From: Thermanaerothrix solaris | Lineage (GTDB): Bacteria; Chloroflexota; Anaerolineae; Anaerolineales; Anaerolineaceae | DNA length: 64,000 nt | NCBI RefSeq assembly: GCF_032334255.1 | Contig: NZ_JAUHMF010000001.1 | Coordinates: 496,001-560,000, forward strand | Direction of reading: 5' to 3' | Part shown: one piece after another, positions 44,401 to 51,905 of the stretch | How the letters are laid out: every line of letters begins with the position of its first letter | How positions within the stretch are numbered: position 1 is the first letter of the stretch | The notes under the pieces: model-generated | What the model saw: the letters and a program-made list of their open reading frames with translations, nothing else | The model's database searches: none | Told to the model about the DNA's origin: nothing | Position numbers and translations under genes: made by a program

Positions 44401-46774
44401 GTTTATTGGAATCAAATGAGATTGGGGCATTTTCCAAACTCTTAAATATCTCATAAGCCATTTCTGGCATCTTCAAAGCCAGATAAACACACCCAAGCAG
44501 CAATTGGGCTTCGTGATGCTCGGGCTGCTGAGCCAGAAAATACTGAAGCCAGTGACGGGCTTGTTCTAGTTCTTCGGACGTGGCCCGGTGTTCAAGACTT
44601 AAAAGATCTGCTTCTTCACGCCAAAACGTTTTTAGATAAAACCAAATCCAATCCGGCTTTACGTCGCGATGATGTAAAAGTGGAACCATCAACGCCCTAA
44701 CTTGCCGAGGATCTGTACCTAAGTAATATTGGAGATAAGCATTGATAAAGAGGAATTGGGGATCATTTGGCCACCGAGACAAGGCACGAGTCAAAATGCT
44801 CTGCCCTTCCTCAAAATACCCCAACTTCATTAGCGTTTCGATCAATGCTGTATTAATCTCATAAATATTGGGTGAGGAGGCATAGGCGCGACGCAGGTAG
44901 ATCAACGCTTCAGAAATCCCGCCTTGTTCTAAAAGTGCCTTTCCCAGCGCAAAATGGATCTCTGATGAAGAGGGTAGAATAATCGCAGCGCTCCTCAAGG
45001 TTTCAATCGCTTTGGATGACTCACCTTGGGATTGATAAAATTCCGCCAATTTTACCCACGGGTAAGGTTCGTGGGGACTGAGAAGAGTCGCTTGTGTAAG
45101 GACGCGTGCGGCTTCTTCTTGCTCTCCATTAAGCATCAGGACAACCCCAAGATGGGCATAAGCCATGCCGTTATCAGGGAATTTTTCTAGAACTTGTTGA
45201 CAAATGGTTAGAGCCTCCTGGTAAGATCCCGCCAGGATGGCACAATTGATCCATGCCATTTGATCTTCGCAGTCAGGCGCTGAGCCAGAATTCGCCACAA
45301 TATACCGCCACTCCTCCAATGCTTGCGACCAAGCCGAAAGGTGTTCATAAGCCTTAGCCAGTTTTCGCCGCAGAGGTAACGATGTGGGAAAGAGAACAAC
45401 TCCTTGAAGACCGTAAACGACCGCCTGATGATAATACCCTGCTTGGTCGCATAGATCACACATTAGAAGCAAGACCTCTTCCGAGGGTGCTGTAATTTCC
45501 AAAAATCGCTGTCCCACTATAATTCCGATCTCAGCCAAGCCCAATGTTCGCAATGCACGAAGAAGAGGGCTTGGATCTATTTTCCCTAGCCAGATCATGA
45601 TTTTTTGAAGGTGGGTTGCGTCTTGATCCTCCAACCATGTGCGCAACCGCTCCTCCACAATCGCACGCTGTTCCGGGGTCAGCCTCTTATTTTCATTTGC
45701 CAACTGAAAAATTTCATACCAAATAGGTGGAGTCTCCCCACCCTTGCTTACCCAAGATGACCGAGACTGTGGAAGGAATACCAATGCGTCTTCCCATCCC
45801 CACGTTGAAAAACAGTCCTGTAATTCCTCTGAGCATATTAATTTATCTGCTTGTGAAAGGTCCTCCCCCCCAGGTGTTACTGCAATTTGTTGTAGGGCTA
45901 CACCCGCCCTCCAGTATTCAAGGAGGGACTGCAATTTTCGATACTGCTCAAGACTACGCGCTGGCATCCCAACCAGATTGAACAACAATGCCATAGCATG
46001 CAACCAGAAGGCACGTTCTTTCAGGTCAATCCATCCAGATAAAGTAGGATCATCACCTTCGCTAATGGATTCCAGCGTCACTTTTGAGTTCACAATAACG
46101 TGACCAGCAGCAGTTCTGGCTAATTCTTCGCGTCCTCTTTGTAGGATAAACCACGGCCATTGCACCTGCTGGGACAAAGGCTGGCCGCAAATTAAAGGCT
46201 GTAAATAATCCCATTGCTCTTCATCAGAAAGCGGTTGACTCAGGATGGTGTGTAAGTTGAGGTGATAACACAAAGGCTCAGGGAGATGGGCTAAAAATTC
46301 AAGTAATGAGCGGGGGGACTCCAAATACGCCCACAGACAAACTAGAGGCGTGTTCCATCGCTCGGGGTCTAGTTCAAATTGTGCATTTGAAAAAACTTGT
46401 TCCCAGGGGGACTCCTGGTGACGACGCCATAATTCCAGGGCAATCAAAGCCGCTTCTCGCAAGGTTTGCGGCCTATAACCTCGTTCGAGCCGCCCCAAAA
46501 GCGCCACTCCCTCACGTTTTAGCGATTCTTCCTGTGATAACTGCTTAAGGGTTCCATTGTCTGCAACCTGATAGATGGGCCGAAGCATTGCGAGCGCCAA
46601 TCTTCCCGGCATCCAATCCATACGGGTATTTCGTTGATCTCCAGCAATACCCCCAATTAAACTAGCCTCTTGAAGGCTTTTCCATAATAGCGGATCCTGT
46701 TTTAAGGCACGCAGCACTAGCCTTTGTTCGGACTCCTTTAGAGACGCACGTATTGACTCCAAGAGCGACTTCAT
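41411..46774 (-). CDS. Giant TPR-repeat protein, 1787 aa
   Basis: This is a soluble repeat protein of 1787 residues. The first 330 or so residues are helical but not clear TPR. From about 400 onward there are long runs of 34-residue tetratricopeptide repeats (for instance AYAHLGVVLMLNGEQEEAARVL, and near the end a classic run of A-YWMMGEADQAEQYALRGL and LHDLMGRICAQKGQLDKALYHL). A single Cys is not positioned as a catalytic residue. It most likely is a scaffold or sensor for protein binding. AGGG before ATG 46774 sets the start; a TTG at 46822 is weaker. It follows the small TM protein by 40 bp and precedes the caspase-like gene by 5 bp. Confidence 0.85.
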   Translation of the reverse strand: MKSLLESIRASLKESEQRLVLRALKQDPLLWKSLQEASLIGGIAGDQRNTRMDWMPGRLALAMLRPIYQVADNGTLKQLSQEESLKREGVALLGRLERGYRPQTLREAALIALELWRRHQESPWEQVFSNAQFELDPERWNTPLVCLWAYLESPRSLLEFLAHLPEPLCYHLNLHTILSQPLSDEEQWDYLQPLICGQPLSQQVQWPWFILQRGREELARTAAGHVIVNSKVTLESISEGDDPTLSGWIDLKERAFWLHAMALLFNLVGMPARSLEQYRKLQSLLEYWRAGVALQQIAVTPGGEDLSQADKLICSEELQDCFSTWGWEDALVFLPQSRSSWVSKGGETPPIWYEIFQLANENKRLTPEQRAIVEERLRTWLEDQDATHLQKIMIWLGKIDPSPLLRALRTLGLAEIGIIVGQRFLEITAPSEEVLLLMCDLCDQAGYYHQAVVYGLQGVVLFPTSLPLRRKLAKAYEHLSAWSQALEEWRYIVANSGSAPDCEDQMAWINCAILAGSYQEALTICQQVLEKFPDNGMAYAHLGVVLMLNGEQEEAARVLTQATLLSPHEPYPWVKLAEFYQSQGESSKAIETLRSAAIILPSSSEIHFALGKALLEQGGISEALIYLRRAYASSPNIYEINTALIETLMKLGYFEEGQSILTRALSRWPNDPQFLFINAYLQYYLGTDPRQVRALMVPLLHHRDVKPDWIWFYLKTFWREEADLLSLEHRATSEELEQARHWLQYFLAQQPEHHEAQLLLGCVYLALKMPEMAYEIFKSLENAPISFDSNKQAVLLGGLALCALLQGQPEVALAAIEDAINLCPEWPRLHALRIEALSQLGLTAAARESARDLLNRFSDHWETIEWIISYAERDQWTEGLVRGLEQATTLAPQSSLHWLRLADALEQFGQAEQAIQILVNLASQPNLEPEVVPPLSRRLYACGDYLLAARTLSRHGDGDPALDIERKLQVALLYHLAGERETARSILSQCQAQNPEWIPIKLVHAHWLVQESQTAEALTVLEDVFRHKPHVENLDTLIQDDWTREMLLRCGIEYSWGSSHFRYARLAFDSGDVEGAYVHSVQAVNLEPQKAAYRAWAALLGQAILRFGEAEALAEAAFNDLTLGTEGDQEWLVLLAVLCGEIRLDEGDWDGAQNWLEKSLTYNPNHPRVLALHIRHLAALGRWREAQDIYYQLKPVFQTARIGQLDVAEMGLEWGWLGEAALSVLDWDDGIDALKANAEQYSRIPLVHWRLAKGYLAAKMAIRWADALDISQHRPDDTLNSSLLFEQTLNILSSLTQIEAVKEWHILGECAFAPSYANIRALIGLPLNSERAIVLLTALAELKNLPGAAKVVERFEDDPWVGFYAATFLGTWAPEKGVSWALKALEVLTDFPPLMAALARSARVANSPEIALEAFDHALNLWPEEWRWLKEAAQLAVDIEDQRRAIVYLERLVKERPDEVEARITLAKLYVKVHQESLALGHLEKALQVSPEDLNVIIPYLQVMLTMGEAERVNELVQKFLEKFPAHSLLLKLGIKAALASENWELAEAMSRILVEQEGNDPEAVLLRVAYLERRLGKDEALAYLDQTILERGENSILLAEKARLISEIDGLPQALPIVQRVLDQEPNHPTMLDMAAHAYWMMGEADQAEQYALRGLQNAPEQGNLHDLMGRICAQKGQLDKALYHLGEAIRINPAHLDSYLNMARVYLQRREAYKAFEVFQQALRLAPQDYRVYHEYGLALRDYKDYAAAEAMLRRAAQLAPDNAIIKRQLGALVALNLVHHVQEA

Positions 46775-46814
46775 GGCGACCCTGCCTGTTTGAAAAAATG
46801 GATGACTCAAAAGG

Positions 46815-47144
46815 CTACACAATGCGCGTGACCAATAGATAAGACGCCAGCATTAACAACATTCCCACTAGCATCAGAAAGACACCAATCCCTGCCGTGG
46901 TGTGTACCAACTGATTTAGCGATTCGATTAGTGTAGCCGCATTCCCAACCAAGCCGGCAATTTCCTCGCTGACCCCCTTTTGGATCATTTTGGCTGTTTG
47001 GGTTGCCAGGCGCTGAATATCATTTCCCAATACACGCGAGGCCAATGTGATTAATCCAACCAAAAAACACACGACCCCTAATACAAGCAGGAGGCCTGCC
47101 AATGTAAAGAAGAAATCGTTTTTAGTCATTTCAAAAAGCATCAT
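46815..47144 (-). CDS. Small two-TM protein, first gene behind the sigma-54 promoter
   Basis: This 109-residue protein has two membrane helices (about 11-36 and 84-106) joined by a 45-residue amphipathic helix (NDIQRLATQTAKMIQKGV...). No family recognised; the layout resembles the bare membrane part of a chemoreceptor-like or coiled-coil sensor. The open frame begins at a TTG (47189), but this is upstream of the start site predicted from the sigma-54 promoter. AGGAGG (47151-47156) abuts the ATG at 47150 and is six bases from ATG 47144, which is the start I choose. It could anchor the TPR/protease pair at the membrane. Confidence 0.72.
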   Translation of the reverse strand: MMLFEMTKNDFFFTLAGLLLVLGVVCFLVGLITLASRVLGNDIQRLATQTAKMIQKGVSEEIAGLVGNAATLIESLNQLVHTTAGIGVFLMLVGMLLMLASYLLVTRIV

Positions 47145-47150
47145 TCCCAT

Positions 47151-47156
47151 CCTCCT
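47151..47156 (-). promoter_or_regulatory. Ribosome binding site deciding the start of the two-TM gene
   Basis: Perfect AGGAGG on the minus strand, six bases before ATG 47144 and zero bases before ATG 47150; about 20 nt downstream of the predicted sigma-54 transcription start. Confidence 0.7.
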
Positions 47157-47183
47157 GTCTAACCAGACCTGATGATGGGAATG

Positions 47184-47200
47184 ATGCAAGAAACGTGCCA
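47184..47200 (-). promoter_or_regulatory. Sigma-54 (-24/-12) promoter
   Basis: On the minus strand: TGGCACG (47200-47194), 4 bases, TTGCAT (47189-47184). The conserved GG and GC are exactly 10 bases apart, as in the YTGGCACG-N4-TTGCW consensus. It lies in the 74-bp gap after the activator gene; predicted start near 47175. Downstream are the two-TM, giant TPR and caspase-like genes; upstream are rpoN, a kinase and a sigma-54 activator. Confidence 0.85.
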
Positions 47201-47218
47201 GGCAGCCGATACGACTTA

Positions 47219-48388
47219 CTAAGGCTGAATCACATCCGCAGGCAAATCACCTAAGTCTATGACATGTCCATTACAAAACAGCATGGCTCGCTCAATGGCG
47301 TGATTCAGTTCACGGATATTACCGGGCCAGTCGTAACGAATCAATGCCTCCATCGCAGATGGGGTGACATCCTGCACATTCATACCAAGTTTAGCGTTAT
47401 GATGTCGGATAAAGTAGCCTACCAACTCAGGAATGTCCTCTTTTCGCTCCCTCAAAGGTGGGAGATGCAAATCCACCACTTTTAGCCGATAGTACAGATC
47501 TTGGCGAAATTGTTGCAACCGTATCATCTCTTGAAGGTTGCGATTCGAAGCGGCAATGATTTGCACATCCACTTTAATCATTGTAGTTCCCCCCACCCGC
47601 CGTATGGCTTGTTCCTCTATGGCCCGTAAAAGTTTTGCCTGCATGTCCAACGACATCGAAGAAATCTCATCCATGAACAACACCCCGCCATCAGCCACTT
47701 CGATAAGACCATGTTTGCGCTTCTCTGCCCCGGTAAAGGCTCCGGCTTCATGACCGAAGAGCTCCGATTCAATCATTGTGGGTTGAATAGCGGCACAATT
47801 AATGGCAATATACGGCTTTGAGGCGCGAGGGCCATTCTGATGAATAAAACGCGCCAGAACATCTTTGCCTGTTCCGGTCTCACCTGTAATGAGCACTGAA
47901 ACTTGTGCCTGAGCCGCTTTGCGTGCCTGCAGAATGACCCTCTGCATGGCGGGACTTTTTCCGATAATAAAATTGACTCCCCGTGTTTGGGTTTCCCGCC
48001 AATGCGCGAGTTCGCGCCGCATATAAACGACCTCGCTGGCGCGCTTGACCGAGTCAGCCAGTTGCGAGAGTTGAAATGGCTTGGTTACGAAATCGCTCGC
48101 TCCATTCCGCATTGCCTCCACCGCCATTTCGATATCTCCATAAGCCGTAATCACAATCATCGGCGGACGGAAAGGCAGCCGGTGGCTTTCAAGAAGCAAG
48201 TCTGGGCCATAACCATCGGGCAATTGAACATCCACAATAAAAATATCCCCCTCCCCCCGTTCTAAGCAAGCGCGGGCTTCCGCTAATGTGCTAAAACCAA
48301 GAGTTTCATATCCTAATGAGTTCAAATGCTCTAAGATGTTTAGTCGCGCGTTATCCTCATCTTCGACGACGACAACCGTGATTGCCAT
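47219..48388 (-). CDS. NtrC-type sigma-54-dependent response regulator lacking a DNA-binding domain
   Basis: This 389-residue activator has a receiver domain (Asp53 in FIVDVQLPD, Lys103), then an AAA+ domain with Walker A GETGTGKD (169-176), the sigma-54-contacting loop GAFTGA (216-221) and Walker B VLFMDEIS (about 236-243). The chain stops at ...GDLPADVIQP, exactly where the AAA+ lid ends in NtrC, so the usual Fis-type helix-turn-helix is absent. No remnant of it follows in the 18 bp before the sigma-54 promoter. Such truncated activators are known (Helicobacter FlgR, Chlamydia CtcC) and act from solution. It follows the kinase by 5 bp. Confidence 0.92.
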   Translation of the reverse strand: MAITVVVVEDEDNARLNILEHLNSLGYETLGFSTLAEARACLERGEGDIFIVDVQLPDGYGPDLLLESHRLPFRPPMIVITAYGDIEMAVEAMRNGASDFVTKPFQLSQLADSVKRASEVVYMRRELAHWRETQTRGVNFIIGKSPAMQRVILQARKAAQAQVSVLITGETGTGKDVLARFIHQNGPRASKPYIAINCAAIQPTMIESELFGHEAGAFTGAEKRKHGLIEVADGGVLFMDEISSMSLDMQAKLLRAIEEQAIRRVGGTTMIKVDVQIIAASNRNLQEMIRLQQFRQDLYYRLKVVDLHLPPLRERKEDIPELVGYFIRHHNAKLGMNVQDVTPSAMEALIRYDWPGNIRELNHAIERAMLFCNGHVIDLGDLPADVIQP

Positions 48389-48393
48389 TACGC

Positions 48394-50325
48394 CTAACCC
48401 TCTTCTTCTGGAATTGCCGGCAAGTAGACGTGAAAAACCGTACCGCCGGGGAATGAACTGACCTTAATAGTACCATGGTGAGCGGTAATGATCCGCTTGG
48501 TAATGGGCAAACCCAATCCCGTACCGTGAGGTTTGGTCGTCACAAAGGGCTGAAAGATGCGATCGCGAATTTCCTCCGGTATCCCAGGTCCATTATCGGT
48601 AACCGTAATCTCTACCTGAGGGCGTAGCGTTTCCGAGTAATTACGCTTTACCCGCACCGACAACACACCGCCCTCTTGACTCATCGCATCCATCGCATTG
48701 CTTATTAGGTTCATGAACACTTGCTCCAACGCTCGCCAGTCACCCAAGACCTTTGGAACATTGTCATCTACCTGCACAATGGGCATGATCTTCAGCCGCG
48801 CCATCCGCGGACGCCATCGTTCTACCAAGCGGCTCACGACTTCCCCGATGTTTACAGGCTCCTGTTTGGGTTCATAGGGCTTGGAAAGGCTCTTCAAGGC
48901 TTCCATTTGGTGAGCCAGGCGATTGCAATCAGCTTCCATACGGGCGATTAAGTCTCGATGTGGACTATCCTCACCTAATCGGGTGGCGAGCAATTGCAAT
49001 CCGGTAGATATCCCGTTAAGTGGATTGAGAACTTCATGTGCAAACACCCCCATAAATTCGCCTAAGAACGCTCGCTGTTCTAATTGGCGAGTTTGGGCAC
49101 GGATTTGCTCATTCTCGCTGATGTCGTTAATTAAAACCACCACTGCCTGGACCTTGCCATCCCGCTCAACTGGTAGGATCTTGAGATCGGCAGGAAACGA
49201 TTGGCCATTTCGCCGATGCAAAGTGATTCCAGGAAGCGATGGGAAGCTCTTACCATGGCTAGCGCTGATCAGGGCCGGCATTAAGCGATCTGGGCTAATT
49301 AAAATATTCTCTACTGCATGCCCAATAACCTCGTTTCGGGTATATCCGAACATCATTTCTGCGGTCGTGTTGAGATCTTCAACCAACAATGCAGTATCGA
49401 GAACAACAACGCCCTCGTGACTGTTTTCAACAATCGTTGACCGGATTTGTTCTTGGTGTTGATAAACTGCTTTTTCTACATGCAAGGACTCACTGAGCAG
49501 AAAGTGTTGAATAAGTACATCAATATAACCTGCAACCATTGTTGCTACTTCCAATAAAAATGGAGGTGGCGATTTCTCCCAATCTGCCACCACAAGCAGC
49601 CCCACCATCGCTTGCTCAAGGCCAATCGGAGCACTGACCACATAACTCAAATTCCGCATACGAGCAATACGATGGGTCTCAGTTATGATTCGCTTACCCG
49701 GTATCCAAACCGTGCTTGTCGCCAAACGGATCAAATCGGTTGTAGGCAAAGTTTCCGGGAACAACGATTCGTTACCCACATACGCCATACGTTGAAGAGC
49801 CGGAAAGCGACTGTCCGCCCGATAGACCCCTACGTATCCCACTTCAAAAAGGCGAGCCAGCAAATTCGCCGCCTCCCAAACGCCCCGATCAAGGTTGGGT
49901 AAACGAAAGAGGCGCGGCAATTCCCCAAATGCCTCTAATACCTGAAGCCACCATCGCTGCATTGAGATTGATGGATCTTCGCTGGGTGAAATACGCACAA
50001 CGGCCCAAGGTTCTGGAAGGCCGAGGGGTACCCACCGACCTACTACACTAAGCACATTACCGTTCTTCGATTGAAGGGTGAGGTTAACGTCAGTGGCATC
50101 GGCATAATCCGTGATGTTTTCTCCCCCCAAGATGTCTTCGGGAGATTGCTTTAGAAGTTCGCTAAGATAATAACCACTCAATTCACAGAACCGCGGCGTT
50201 GCATATAAGATGCGATTCTGACGGGTATCAAAGAGCATGATGGGCTCGCGAGATAGATCCAAAAGCAGGATGAGGCTACGGAAAAGGTTACTCTTAGTGT
50301 TTCGCCCAATAGGATAAAACGTCAT
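48394..50325 (-). CDS. PAS/GAF sensor histidine kinase (NtrB-like)
   Basis: This 643-residue soluble kinase has a PAS domain (about 20-115), a GAF-like domain (about 140-280), a second PAS domain (about 295-405), HisKA with phospho-acceptor His430 in VFAHEVLNPLNG, and HATPase with NLISNAMDA, DNGPGIPEEI and GTGLGLPITK. There are no membrane helices, so the signal is sensed in the cytoplasm. The partner is clearly the adjacent response regulator (5 bp gap). GTG 50337 would add four residues; GGTGGAAG before ATG 50325 favours the latter. Confidence 0.9.
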   Translation of the reverse strand: MTFYPIGRNTKSNLFRSLILLLDLSREPIMLFDTRQNRILYATPRFCELSGYYLSELLKQSPEDILGGENITDYADATDVNLTLQSKNGNVLSVVGRWVPLGLPEPWAVVRISPSEDPSISMQRWWLQVLEAFGELPRLFRLPNLDRGVWEAANLLARLFEVGYVGVYRADSRFPALQRMAYVGNESLFPETLPTTDLIRLATSTVWIPGKRIITETHRIARMRNLSYVVSAPIGLEQAMVGLLVVADWEKSPPPFLLEVATMVAGYIDVLIQHFLLSESLHVEKAVYQHQEQIRSTIVENSHEGVVVLDTALLVEDLNTTAEMMFGYTRNEVIGHAVENILISPDRLMPALISASHGKSFPSLPGITLHRRNGQSFPADLKILPVERDGKVQAVVVLINDISENEQIRAQTRQLEQRAFLGEFMGVFAHEVLNPLNGISTGLQLLATRLGEDSPHRDLIARMEADCNRLAHQMEALKSLSKPYEPKQEPVNIGEVVSRLVERWRPRMARLKIMPIVQVDDNVPKVLGDWRALEQVFMNLISNAMDAMSQEGGVLSVRVKRNYSETLRPQVEITVTDNGPGIPEEIRDRIFQPFVTTKPHGTGLGLPITKRIITAHHGTIKVSSFPGGTVFHVYLPAIPEEEG

Positions 50326-50349
50326 CAGTGCTTCCACCGCGAATCTTTA

Positions 50350-51777
50350 TTATGGAGTAGAAGAGCGTAGAGAGGATCGGCGCAAATGGGCCGGTAATAT
50401 ACCTTCCATCATACGATATTTCGCCACAGTCCGTCGCGCCACCTTAAACCCCTGCTGCCTCAATCGCTCAGCTAATTCAGCGTCGCTTAGAGGCGACGAT
50501 TCGCTGGCAATGATTTCACGCAACGCACTTCTGACATTGCTATTCCGGTCAAAGAAAGACGCCAACGGCACGATACGCTTATTAGGCAATTGCACATTCT
50601 TCTGTGCCACGGCTCTGGAGATGGTTGACTCGTGAAGGCCGAGTTCGCGTGCAATCTGATTGCGCGTTATCGGTCGTAAATAACGCTCTCCTCGCAGAAT
50701 ATAATCGCGTTGTAACTCAACAACACGGCGCATCAATCGCAGTAACGTGTGGTTTCGCTGTTGTAGGCATTTGATGAAAAGCGATGCTCGCTCCAAGTCA
50801 TTGCGTAATTCCTCGCGTGTTTCGCCTTCCGCCTGGAACAATGCCTGCCGATAAATAGGATTGATCCGTAAAGTTCCCCTCAACGGTAAGATAATCTCAA
50901 CCACAAGTGGCCCCTGTGGATCATCATTGAGATGTGAAATAATCACATCTGGTGTCAACGTGCGCTGGGATACTTCAGACGGGGTGCGAATATCCCCCCA
51001 ATGCCCTCGCGCAGGGTAGGGATTTAGATTCTCGCTTATAAAACGAGCCGCCTCTTTTACCACACTGAGGGGTAGGTGTAGTTTGCGTGCCAATTCAGCA
51101 TAATGACGTTTCCCCAACTCATCAAGTCCATCTTGAATTAGTTGAGCCACGGCCTCTGGAACTGCTTGATTTTCACCCAAAACCTCCAACTGCACCAACA
51201 TGGCTTCTTGAGGGGTAAACGAACCAACCCCTATCGGATCTACTCGCTGAATAGCCCTCCGCACCCGCTCCACCCGTGAGATAGGAACATGAAAATAGTT
51301 TGCCACCTCTTCCAAATCTACGCTAAGTAAACCATCTTCATCCAAATGCATGACGAGGTGAGCCGCAATAAGTTGGTCTTCATGCGAAAGATCAAAGATA
51401 ACTTGGCGGAGCACATAATTGGGCAAGCTAAGAGGCTCAGAGAAGAACCGTTCTTCGGGCAAATCATTATTCTCTTCATCTGCGTGCTCACCGGAGAAAG
51501 AAGGCAAGAAATCATCACGCGACGAAATAAAAACCACAATCTCATCCGGATGGTTTTCGCGCGGTTTACTACATATCGGGCAAGCGCTTTCGTTCGGTCG
51601 TAGCAGACGCTGGCACATTGGACAGCGTCGCTCTTCGGTCAATTCCAGCGCAGGGTTGGCCAATTCGGCCTGGATCTTCTGCCACAATTCTTCCACAGAC
51701 TGATGCAACAGCGACATCGTCTGTGTCAAGTGCGCGGTGATGATCGTACGGGTTGATGTTTGCTGAATCTGATACAT
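50350..51777 (-). CDS. rpoN: RNA polymerase sigma-54 factor RpoN with inserted zinc ribbon
   Basis: This 475-residue sigma-54 has region I at the N-terminus (about 10-45: LTQTMSLLHQSVEELWQKI). The core-binding region then runs to about 280, the helix-turn-helix is at about 365-400 (ITRNQIARELGLHESTISRAV), and the RpoN box ARRTVAKYR starts at 447. Between region I and the core region sits CPMC-x10-CPIC (Cys52, 55, 66, 69), a zinc-ribbon pattern not normal for RpoN. It is the first gene of the regulatory operon, 24 bp before the kinase. This is a complete sigma-54 rather than a fragment, and it may be dedicated to this cluster. Confidence 0.92.
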   Translation of the reverse strand: MYQIQQTSTRTIITAHLTQTMSLLHQSVEELWQKIQAELANPALELTEERRCPMCQRLLRPNESACPICSKPRENHPDEIVVFISSRDDFLPSFSGEHADEENNDLPEERFFSEPLSLPNYVLRQVIFDLSHEDQLIAAHLVMHLDEDGLLSVDLEEVANYFHVPISRVERVRRAIQRVDPIGVGSFTPQEAMLVQLEVLGENQAVPEAVAQLIQDGLDELGKRHYAELARKLHLPLSVVKEAARFISENLNPYPARGHWGDIRTPSEVSQRTLTPDVIISHLNDDPQGPLVVEIILPLRGTLRINPIYRQALFQAEGETREELRNDLERASLFIKCLQQRNHTLLRLMRRVVELQRDYILRGERYLRPITRNQIARELGLHESTISRAVAQKNVQLPNKRIVPLASFFDRNSNVRSALREIIASESSPLSDAELAERLRQQGFKVARRTVAKYRMMEGILPAHLRRSSLRSSTP

Positions 51778-51800
51778 TGCAAATCTCTATATCTTACACA

Positions 51801-51829
51801 AGTATATGCACAAGTGATTCGAGTTGCAA
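51801..51829 (-). promoter_or_regulatory. Sigma-70-type promoter of rpoN-kinase-regulator
   Basis: TTGCAA (51829-51824), 17-bp spacer, TATACT (51806-51801) on the minus strand; start near 51794, about 17 nt before the rpoN ATG. It separates the constitutive regulator genes from the sigma-54-driven effector genes. Confidence 0.7.
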
Positions 51830-51850
51830 GTTTTATGCCTGGTTCAAAAT

Positions 51851-51884
51851 AATAAAAGCCCCCGCTTGCAAGACAAACGGGGGC
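51851..51884 (-). terminator. Intrinsic terminator of nirS
   Basis: GCCCCCG (51884-51878 on minus) pairs with CGGGGGC (51864-51858) and is followed by TTTTATTATTTT. It isolates nirS from the rpoN promoter just downstream. Confidence 0.85.
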
Positions 51885-51905
51885 AACGAACTTGCCCTCA
51901 AGGGT

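Noticed and set aside
46775..46822. TTG start extending the giant TPR protein by 16 residues
   Set aside because: It overlaps the two-TM gene without an SD, while ATG 46774 has AGGG at good distance.
47219..47260. Frameshift hiding a Fis-type DNA-binding domain after the activator
   Set aside because: Only 18 bp separate the stop from the sigma-54 promoter, so there is no room for the roughly 60 missing residues in any frame.
47261..47268. Palindrome GACATGTC upstream of the sigma-54 promoter as an activator binding site
   Set aside because: It lies in codons of the activator's own C-terminus, is only 8 bp, and the activator has no DNA-binding domain.
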